Part shown: one piece after another, positions 7,286 to 12,638 of the stretch
Position numbering within the stretch: position 1 is the first letter of the stretch
Layout: each line of letters opens with the position of its first letter
NCBI GenBank assembly: GCA_902766815.1
Contig: CACXEZ010000054.1
Location: 1 to 13,471 of the forward strand
Length of the DNA stretch: 13,471 nucleotides
Source: an uncultured Erysipelotrichaceae bacterium
GTDB taxonomy: Bacteria; Bacillota_I; Bacilli_A; RF39; UBA660
Direction of reading: 5' to 3'
Made by a program: the position numbers and the translations under genes
The notes under the pieces: generated by a model
Told to the model about the DNA's origin: nothing
The model's database searches: none
The model's input: only the letters and a program-made list of their open reading frames with translations

Positions 7286-8270
7286 AATATTCAAAATATT
7301 TCATCTCTAACTTTTCCTGACAAGGTTTTCCAGTAGAGAAAGATAAATTCTGAAACACTTCTTCCAAAACTTTAACATCAAATTGGTTCTTTTCTAACAT
7401 TATTGTTATTACCTTAATTGCCTTCACTGCCTCTACTAATGCAGCATCATATAAGTCAAAGAAAGAAGTAGTAAATACCTGCGATAAGTCCCACGGATAA
7501 TTCCAAGGCAAATGTTCTAAATTTAAACTTGATAAATCATTTTCGAAATCATGATGATAAGATAACTCTTCTAATTTAGTAATATAAAGAGGAGTGAGCT
7601 TATCAATAAATTTATAAATCTTTAATTTAATACCAGTAGGATCATGATTAACATATCGAAAAAATAATTTCATATAACGAATAGAAGAAAGATAAATTTT
7701 ACATATATCAGGATAGTGATAAGTATTATCAATAGATTCATTAATCACATTCTTTAACTCAGGAGAAAATTCATTTACCTGAAAGATATGTTGATAAACC
7801 TTAAATCGATAAGGTTTATCCTTCTCGCGAGCTTGTATCATATATAGGTCAATATCATATTCAAGCTTTTGGTGGACAGCATTATATCGATAAGTATTTT
7901 TATCACTTTTTTTAAATATTCCAGATTTATAACAAATAAGAGGATGAGTGTATAAGTCCAAATAATAATGACAAATATAACCATAAAGATAAGCCATTAC
8001 CTCTGGCTGATGTAATAACTTGTTATAATAGATACTACTAACAACCTGAATAAAAAACTCTCTAGTGGCAGAGTGATGCATCATACTTTGAATTTTCATT
8101 CCTTCACGAGCCTTATTTCCAAGAAAAAAATGATAAAACATGAAAGGATCGGATCCTTGACAAAATAATTTAAAATATTCTTGCTTCCCACAAATCTTAT
8201 CTTGACAATTTTTAGGTAACGCTTTTAAAACATCTAAACCAAAATAAGTATGTGTCATAGAACTTGGCAT
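7284..8270 (-). CDS. Zinc-dependent phospholipase C-like protein
   Basis: This is a 328-residue protein of the bacterial zinc-dependent phospholipase C/S1-P1 nuclease type. Candidate metal ligands are arranged as in the family: His7 in the N-terminal MTHTYFG, Asp41 and His47 in GSDPFMFYH, His65/His66 before ATREFF, His101/Asp105/His109 in ICHYYLDLYTHP, and His133/Glu137/Asp141 in HQKLEYDID. It is longer than B. cereus PLC (about 245 mature residues). It has no signal peptide, unlike the secreted toxins, so it is probably cytoplasmic. Substrate is unknown; many Firmicute members are uncharacterised. It lies 6 bases after the M14-like gene, with a poor ribosome site of its own, so translation is probably coupled. 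It shares a bidirectional terminator with the convergent plus-strand gene. Confidence 0.8.
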   Translation of the reverse strand: MPSSMTHTYFGLDVLKALPKNCQDKICGKQEYFKLFCQGSDPFMFYHFFLGNKAREGMKIQSMMHHSATREFFIQVVSSIYYNKLLHQPEVMAYLYGYICHYYLDLYTHPLICYKSGIFKKSDKNTYRYNAVHQKLEYDIDLYMIQAREKDKPYRFKVYQHIFQVNEFSPELKNVINESIDNTYHYPDICKIYLSSIRYMKLFFRYVNHDPTGIKLKIYKFIDKLTPLYITKLEELSYHHDFENDLSSLNLEHLPWNYPWDLSQVFTTSFFDLYDAALVEAVKAIKVITIMLEKNQFDVKVLEEVFQNLSFSTGKPCQEKLEMKYFEY

Positions 8271-8276
8271 TTACAA

Positions 8277-9806
8277 TCATCTCTTTTCTATATGAGGAAT
8301 ATTATTAGACAATACTTTGGTATGAGAGCATTTCTTGAAAAAAAATTCTAACCAAGAATCAATAGCTCTTACATTATCATGAAATACCTGATAAATATTA
8401 TTTTTATCTCCATAAGGTCCAATTGGGTTTCCTCCCATTTTAGACAATTCAATCAGTAATACACCAGGATAATTTAATCTTAAATAATCATCATAGGCTA
8501 TAATATTACATTCATTCAATAATTGATAATCAGTATTCTTTCCATAAAGAACCGCCAACTCTTCATTATAAGAATAGATAGATAAATATTTATCATTTTT
8601 CATTAAATTCCCATATGGCTTATAGAAAATCATTCCTCCAGTACCATGATACAATAAAGTAGCAAGATATCGGTCACTATCTACAGAATGACGAATTAAT
8701 TCTTCTAAAACTTGATTTTCTATAGCATAAGTAAAATTGTTAACATCAAGAGTAGGAACTCCATAAGGACCAGGACAATACTTCTGAATATTATCTCGAG
8801 TGGAATAACCATAAACAATTTTACCATTTTTAATAGTATCAATCCCAGGGTTGAAAGGGGAGTTAGAATTTAAATTAATTCCTATTCCCGTAGAATCATG
8901 CCCAACTTGGCTTCCTCTTGGATGATGATATTTTTCATACATTGCATAAACATCATGGGGAAGTTGGCTGCTATAAAGTTGATCAAAAGTACGATTCTCA
9001 AACATTTTCTGATATAATTTTTCACGATGATTCAAAGAAATCCCATTCCACAACCTATCATTGATAACAAGACATTGAAATTGAGAAAGAAACAAAGATA
9101 AAAACCAATCTTGCAGATAACTATCATCTATAAAAAGCGATGTTTTATCACAAATTTCTAACAATTGTATTTTCAAATCATAATAATCATTAACAGAATA
9201 CACCTGATTAATAAACTCTTGAAATATTGAAACTTTAGGAATAGCTCGCTCATCCTTCAGCTTTTGAAAATACCTATTCTCAAGAAAAAACTTTTGTAAA
9301 TACCTCAAGCAAGTATTAGCATCTAAAAGCAAATTATTTTGTTTCAACTGAACAATAGTATCATTAAAATCTTGAATCATATAAGAAATAATAGAATCAA
9401 TTCGATATCTTAAATAATACTCATAAGATTGTTCATGAAACTTATTAAGAACAGGATAAAAAGTGCTAGATGAAATATCAAATCCTTCTGGATTTTGAAG
9501 AGGAATAATCACAAGCCGACACAAATTAGGATCAAAATTGATCATATGAGGAATATTTTTTATAAAATTAAGAATAAAATCAACTCCTATGACTTCACTA
9601 CCATGAATACCTCCCACCAGAAATAAGTCATTTGTTCCATAACCAATAGTAATACAATCAATGTCATACCCATAATAAGTTTTACCAAGACAAGTTTTTT
9701 TTATTCCCAAAGCTAATAATCTTTCATCCTTCAATAATTGATTAATTCTTTTTAAATAATCAAGATAATTCAGCTTTACATATTGAAATTCATCTATTTG
9801 TTCCAT
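8277..9806 (-). CDS. M14-type zinc carboxypeptidase-like protein with large insert
   Basis: This 509-residue protein resembles metallocarboxypeptidases of family M14. Zinc ligands appear as GGIHGSE (His68, Glu71) and LLYHGTGG (His387), with a candidate general base Glu453 in LLIELSKMGGNPIG. NPEGFD (105-110) is also typical. About 315 residues separate the first and last zinc ligands, against roughly 125 in classical carboxypeptidases. The excess is mostly helical-looking sequence at 115-290. The segment expected to carry substrate-binding Asn-Arg reads INLNSNSPFNPG (310-321), with Ser where Arg is usual, so a normal C-terminal carboxylate specificity is doubtful. No signal peptide. The start has GGGGGT upstream. 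It ends in TGA, 6 bases before the PLC-like gene. Between it and the lemA-type gene lies a hairpin that may modulate expression. Confidence 0.8.
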   Translation of the reverse strand: MEQIDEFQYVKLNYLDYLKRINQLLKDERLLALGIKKTCLGKTYYGYDIDCITIGYGTNDLFLVGGIHGSEVIGVDFILNFIKNIPHMINFDPNLCRLVIIPLQNPEGFDISSSTFYPVLNKFHEQSYEYYLRYRIDSIISYMIQDFNDTIVQLKQNNLLLDANTCLRYLQKFFLENRYFQKLKDERAIPKVSIFQEFINQVYSVNDYYDLKIQLLEICDKTSLFIDDSYLQDWFLSLFLSQFQCLVINDRLWNGISLNHREKLYQKMFENRTFDQLYSSQLPHDVYAMYEKYHHPRGSQVGHDSTGIGINLNSNSPFNPGIDTIKNGKIVYGYSTRDNIQKYCPGPYGVPTLDVNNFTYAIENQVLEELIRHSVDSDRYLATLLYHGTGGMIFYKPYGNLMKNDKYLSIYSYNEELAVLYGKNTDYQLLNECNIIAYDDYLRLNYPGVLLIELSKMGGNPIGPYGDKNNIYQVFHDNVRAIDSWLEFFFKKCSHTKVLSNNIPHIEKR

Positions 9807-9822
9807 AATACCCCCATCATAA

Positions 9823-9851
9823 AATGGATAACAAACAAACTTTTATCCATT
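9823..9851 (-). terminator. Hairpin between the LemA and M14-like genes
   Basis: Perfect 9-bp arms AATGGATAA (9823-9831) and TTATCCATT (9843-9851) flank an 11-base loop. On the minus strand only TTTTA follows before the ribosome site of the M14-like gene. It overlaps the LemA stop codon. It could be a weak terminator, an attenuator or an RNA-processing or stability element within a three-gene transcript. Confidence 0.45.
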
Positions 9852-10410
9852 ATAATTTAAAATCATTATAGTCATCATCTGACATATCTTTTCTATCAAA
9901 AAATAACTTCTCTTGATACTTTCCTATTTTAGCAATAATATTAGTAGGAAATAATTTAATTAATTTATTATATTCAGCAATATTTCTATTATAATATTCT
10001 ATCCCTGCTATCAAGTCCTCATCAATTTCATCTAACTTCTTAGAAATAGCATCTATCTCTTCATTTTCCTTTAATAGTTGATATTTTTCTTTTAATTGAA
10101 TTAAACTATTTTCTGCATCCACTAACTTTCTATCTAAATCAAAATTAGAAATTTTTTTTGTTCTAAGACGAATAATTTCATCAAATATCTTATGATCTAC
10201 AACATTCTCTAACTCGTTATTTCCCTTAATAATAGAAACACATTTATTAATATTATCATATTTATTTCTTAAATTATTATCAATCATCGATTCTACTTCA
10301 TTAATTCTAATAATATAATCTTGCATCTTATTATAAAGTATAGTATAAATACCAAAAATAAGACAAATAACGATAATCATTCCTAGTAATATTAACATCA
10401 AAGCATCCAT
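9850..10410 (-). CDS. lemA: LemA family membrane protein
   Basis: This 186-residue protein has the LemA plan: one N-terminal membrane helix (about 5-26), then an all-helical domain. Recognisable family sequence includes INEVESMIDNNLRNKYD (36-52), the ENSLIQLKEKYQLL-like helix near 105-118, and NRNIAEYNKLIKLFPTNIIA (142-161), which matches the conserved YN...FP.N ending. Length is typical (about 180-200). Biochemical function of the family is unknown. Common partners (TPM-domain proteins, HtpX) are not in the window. ATG has AAGGTGA 8 bases upstream and is served by a strong promoter. It is first in a minus-strand run with the M14- and PLC-like genes, though the hairpin after it makes co-transcription uncertain. 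Confidence 0.87.
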   Translation of the reverse strand: MDALMLILLGMIIVICLIFGIYTILYNKMQDYIIRINEVESMIDNNLRNKYDNINKCVSIIKGNNELENVVDHKIFDEIIRLRTKKISNFDLDRKLVDAENSLIQLKEKYQLLKENEEIDAISKKLDEIDEDLIAGIEYYNRNIAEYNKLIKLFPTNIIAKIGKYQEKLFFDRKDMSDDDYNDFKL

Positions 10411-10432
10411 ATTCTAAATCACCTTCAAGAAT

Positions 10433-10461
10433 ATTATAGCAAAGAATACATTCTTTATCAA
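10433..10461 (-). promoter_or_regulatory. Strong promoter of the lemA gene with palindromic spacer
   Basis: On the minus strand TTGATA (10456-10461), a 17-base spacer and TATAAT (10433-10438) with a TGC extension form a near-consensus SigA promoter. The spacer contains AAAGAAT-GT-ATTCTTT (10441-10456), a perfect 7+2+7 inverted repeat, a natural place for a repressor or for a MerR-type activator. Confidence 0.75.
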
Positions 10462-10484
10462 TGAGTTTATTACTTACTTGACAT

Positions 10485-10513
10485 GAAAAAAATATAGAAC
10501 AAATCTATATTTT
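10485..10513 (-). terminator. Terminator of gerQ
   Basis: Perfect 10-bp arms AAAATATAGA (10489-10498) and TCTATATTTT (10504-10513) flank a 5-base loop. On the minus strand a run of T follows. The hairpin overlaps the stop codon by two bases. Confidence 0.8.
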
Positions 10514-10895
10514 AACTAGTTGGCAAATAAAACTCTGGCTTGTAATTAATTGGTTCCTCAAAAGTTACAAAATCTAAATAAATCATCAAGATCAAATACC
10601 ATTCTCCTGTATTAGGATTAGAAACAATGATATGGTCCTTACCAGATTGTTCTATAATACCATCAAAAACTCTATCTTGCCATTCAACAGATCCTGGTAC
10701 TGTTACATGAAACCTAGCCTTCTTACCACGATTTAATCTTAAAATATTTTCAATATAAGATTGTTCATCAATAGCAAGACCAGTACCATACATGGCATTT
10801 GGATTCTGTGTCTGATCATAAGTTGGATATTGTGATTGATTGCCACTTAGCTGATTATTAGGAATTGATGGATTTTGATAATAATTTTGATTCAT
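10512..10895 (-). CDS. gerQ: GerQ spore coat protein
   Basis: This 127-residue protein has the conserved GerQ domain at its C-terminus: ENILRLNRGKKARFHVT (49-65), VFDGIIEQSGKDHIIVSNP (76-94) and LILMIYLDFVTFEEPINY (101-118). In B. subtilis, GerQ (about 181 residues) is a coat protein crosslinked by transglutaminase. It is required for the cortex hydrolase CwlJ to reach the coat, and so for calcium-dipicolinate-triggered germination. The first 40 residues here are a low-complexity tail rich in Gln, Asn, Pro and Tyr with no lysine at all. In B. subtilis, N-terminal lysines are reported as crosslink sites. ATG is preceded by GAAGGGAG at good spacing. It is a single-gene unit with its own terminator. 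No cwlJ is present in the window. Confidence 0.92.
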   Translation of the reverse strand: MNQNYYQNPSIPNNQLSGNQSQYPTYDQTQNPNAMYGTGLAIDEQSYIENILRLNRGKKARFHVTVPGSVEWQDRVFDGIIEQSGKDHIIVSNPNTGEWYLILMIYLDFVTFEEPINYKPEFYLPTS

Positions 10896-10922
10896 AAATA
10901 TCTCCCTTCTCTTAACTATTAA

Positions 10923-10950
10923 ACTATATGTAAAAAAAAAGAAAATATTA
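10923..10950 (-). promoter_or_regulatory. Possible SigE-type promoter of gerQ
   Basis: On the minus strand TAATATT (10944-10950) and CATATAGT (10923-10930), 13 bases apart, resemble the sporulation SigE consensus (KMATATT, CATACAMT); the -10 has two mismatches. No TATAAT lies in this region, unlike the neighbouring genes. B. subtilis gerQ is known to be SigE-controlled, which fits. The region is A/T-rich and overlaps the upstream terminator, so a chance match is possible. Confidence 0.4.
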
Positions 10951-10963
10951 GTTATTTCTTTTT
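10932..10963 (-). terminator. Terminator of the CPBP-metallophosphoesterase operon
   Basis: Arms at 10936-10947 (AAAAAGAAAATA) and 10953-10963 (TATTTCTTTTT) pair with one bulged base. On the minus strand the T-run at 10932-10940 follows. It overlaps the stop codon and the last codons of the metallophosphoesterase. Confidence 0.65.
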
Positions 10964-11787
10964 AAACGGTAAAAATTAATAGAAGGAGTATTAAAAAGTC
11001 TAAAATTAACTCGATCGACTCCAATACCATTAGAAATATAAAGATTTGTATCATTAATCTTATAATAAGGTTGATAATATTTCTTTGCTCCATCAGGTAA
11101 AAAAGCTTTTTTAACAATAGGAATATTAATAGAACCATTAATAGAATGAGAAGATAAGATTAAATCCACATCAGAATAATTCTTTAAAATGGTATCAGTA
11201 TAATCAGGCTCATGAATTAAAATAATTTGATAAGAAATATTTTCGTAATTACCATCCATTGCCTTTAAAATGTCAGCACTTTTATTCAAAAAACTACTAA
11301 CCCCTACTAAAAGAATTTTATCATTACTTTCATTTTGAATGATAGTAGAATCATTCTCTAGAAGAGTAAAATTACTCTGAATATAAATATTATGAATAGT
11401 TTCTCTTTGAGGATTATCTTGATCACCTAAAACAGCATAAGAACCATATTTTGTTTCAATTTTAGATAGCTCTTGAATTAAAAAATTAATATCTTGATTA
11501 GTAAGTTTATAATCATCATCAGCTAAATCCCCTGTAAATAAAACAATATCAGGCTTAATTTTCTTTATTTCCTTGATTAGATTTTTTATTTCTTTCTCTG
11601 TAATAACTTTTTTATAATGAAGATCCGAAAAATGAACAATCTTTAATCCATCATAACTAGAAGGAATATCATCTTTAATAATAATTTCATTTGTCTTAAG
11701 ACCCTTTACACCAAGAAAACGACTATAAAGTAAAACAGAAAAGAGTAGGGTAAGAAAAATTAAAATACCAACTAACAATTTTTTCAT
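10948..11787 (-). CDS. Membrane-anchored metallophosphoesterase, altered metal site
   Basis: This 279-residue calcineurin-like phosphoesterase has one N-terminal membrane helix (4-21) and an extracytoplasmic or membrane-tethered catalytic domain, as in the YkuE-type group. Conserved blocks: FSDLH (Asp55, His57), FTGDLAD (Asp87), LIHEPD (His192) and SSHSINGS (His214). Two blocks depart from consensus. The usual Gly-Asn-His-Asp/Glu reads GDQDN (121-125), so the metal ligand Asn is Asp and the catalytic His is Gln. The usual GHTHGGQ reads SHSINGS, so the second metal-ligand His is Ile216. Activity may be changed or lost. Homologues act on phosphodiester or lipid substrates, but this one's substrate is unknown. 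It starts 1 base after the CPBP stop codon; its ribosome site AGAGGA lies inside that gene, so the two are translationally coupled. Confidence 0.83.
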   Translation of the reverse strand: MKKLLVGILIFLTLLFSVLLYSRFLGVKGLKTNEIIIKDDIPSSYDGLKIVHFSDLHYKKVITEKEIKNLIKEIKKIKPDIVLFTGDLADDDYKLTNQDINFLIQELSKIETKYGSYAVLGDQDNPQRETIHNIYIQSNFTLLENDSTIIQNESNDKILLVGVSSFLNKSADILKAMDGNYENISYQIILIHEPDYTDTILKNYSDVDLILSSHSINGSINIPIVKKAFLPDGAKKYYQPYYKINDTNLYISNGIGVDRVNFRLFNTPSINFYRLKRNN

Positions 11788-11788
11788 T

Positions 11789-12550
11789 TTACTTGATTCC
11801 TCTTAAATAAATCAAAAGAGCTAAAGTATTATGAATAGAATGAGCAGTAATAGTAGAGAAAATATTATCTGTTTTCTGATATAAATAAGCAAAGACAAAT
11901 CCCAAAGAACAATAAGGAATCAAATATAAAAATCCTAAAGAATGATTCAAAGAACTAATGACATGAAGACTTCCAAAAACAAATCCCGATACCAGTATAT
12001 ATACATACTTATGATGAAAAATATCCTTGATACTTTTTCTAAAAATAATCTCCTCAGTAAGTGGAGCATAAACAATTAATTGGAAGACCATATATAAAGG
12101 GTAAGAGTCTATCATACTACGTACTGCTTCTTCATTACTAGATAATTGACCATTAGTAAGAAGCGCTATCAATAAATTACTAGCAATCATAATACCAAAT
12201 CCAATAAGCCAAGTAGAAAAAGATTGTTTAAAGCTCTCTCTAAAATGAAGATAAAAATAATTTTTAAAATCCCTCTTAATTGTTTCAAAATAAATAAGAA
12301 CAAATATAATTAATAATAAAATATCTCCTAAAAAAGAAATTAATACCTTCATAGTTTGATGCATATTACTATAATCAACCTGAAAAATAGATAATATTAA
12401 AACTGGAATACTATTCCAAAACATTAAGAGAAATATCAAACCAATAGTAACTAAACTTTTCTTTATGACCCTCTCAATTTTATCAAAAACATTTTCTTTT
12501 TCAAAATCTGATTCATTTAAATATTTACTTTTTATTTTATGTCTTTTCAT
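11789..12550 (-). CDS. CPBP family intramembrane metalloprotease (Abi domain)
   Basis: This multi-pass membrane protein belongs to the CPBP/Abi family (CAAX protease and bacteriocin-processing). About seven to eight hydrophobic segments are visible. Catalytic motifs lie in membrane helices: EEIIFR (Glu-Glu and Arg, positions 166-171 counted from the chosen start), a His in FGSLHVISSL (196) and AHSIHN (237). I chose the ATG at 12550 because GGTGG lies 5 bases upstream. An in-frame ATG at 12562, four codons earlier, has no ribosome site and would fall at about the predicted transcript start. Family roles include prenyl-protein cleavage, bacteriocin immunity and regulated proteolysis; none is indicated here. 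First gene of a two-gene operon with the metallophosphoesterase. Confidence 0.87.
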   Translation of the reverse strand: MKRHKIKSKYLNESDFEKENVFDKIERVIKKSLVTIGLIFLLMFWNSIPVLILSIFQVDYSNMHQTMKVLISFLGDILLLIIFVLIYFETIKRDFKNYFYLHFRESFKQSFSTWLIGFGIMIASNLLIALLTNGQLSSNEEAVRSMIDSYPLYMVFQLIVYAPLTEEIIFRKSIKDIFHHKYVYILVSGFVFGSLHVISSLNHSLGFLYLIPYCSLGFVFAYLYQKTDNIFSTITAHSIHNTLALLIYLRGIK

Positions 12551-12566
12551 TGATACCACCATTATT

Positions 12567-12575
12567 ATTATACCA
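12567..12575 (-). promoter_or_regulatory. Extended -10 promoter of the CPBP operon
   Basis: The minus strand reads TGGTATAAT, an extended -10, with a weak -35 candidate TAGATT (12590-12595) at 17 bases. Transcription would begin near 12560, which supports the downstream ATG at 12550. Confidence 0.55.
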
Positions 12576-12615
12576 ATAATTTACAAAATAATCTATGACT
12601 TAAAGAAAGAAAAAT

Positions 12616-12638
12616 AAAAAAAGGACAATGTCCTTTTT
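12616..12638 (-). terminator. Terminator of the InlB-repeat surface protein gene
   Basis: Arms AAAAAGGACA and TGTCCTTTTT are perfectly complementary; with a 5-base loop this leaves a stable 8-bp stem. On the minus strand a seven-T run and further T-rich sequence follow. The hairpin includes the stop codon of the surface protein gene. Confidence 0.82.
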
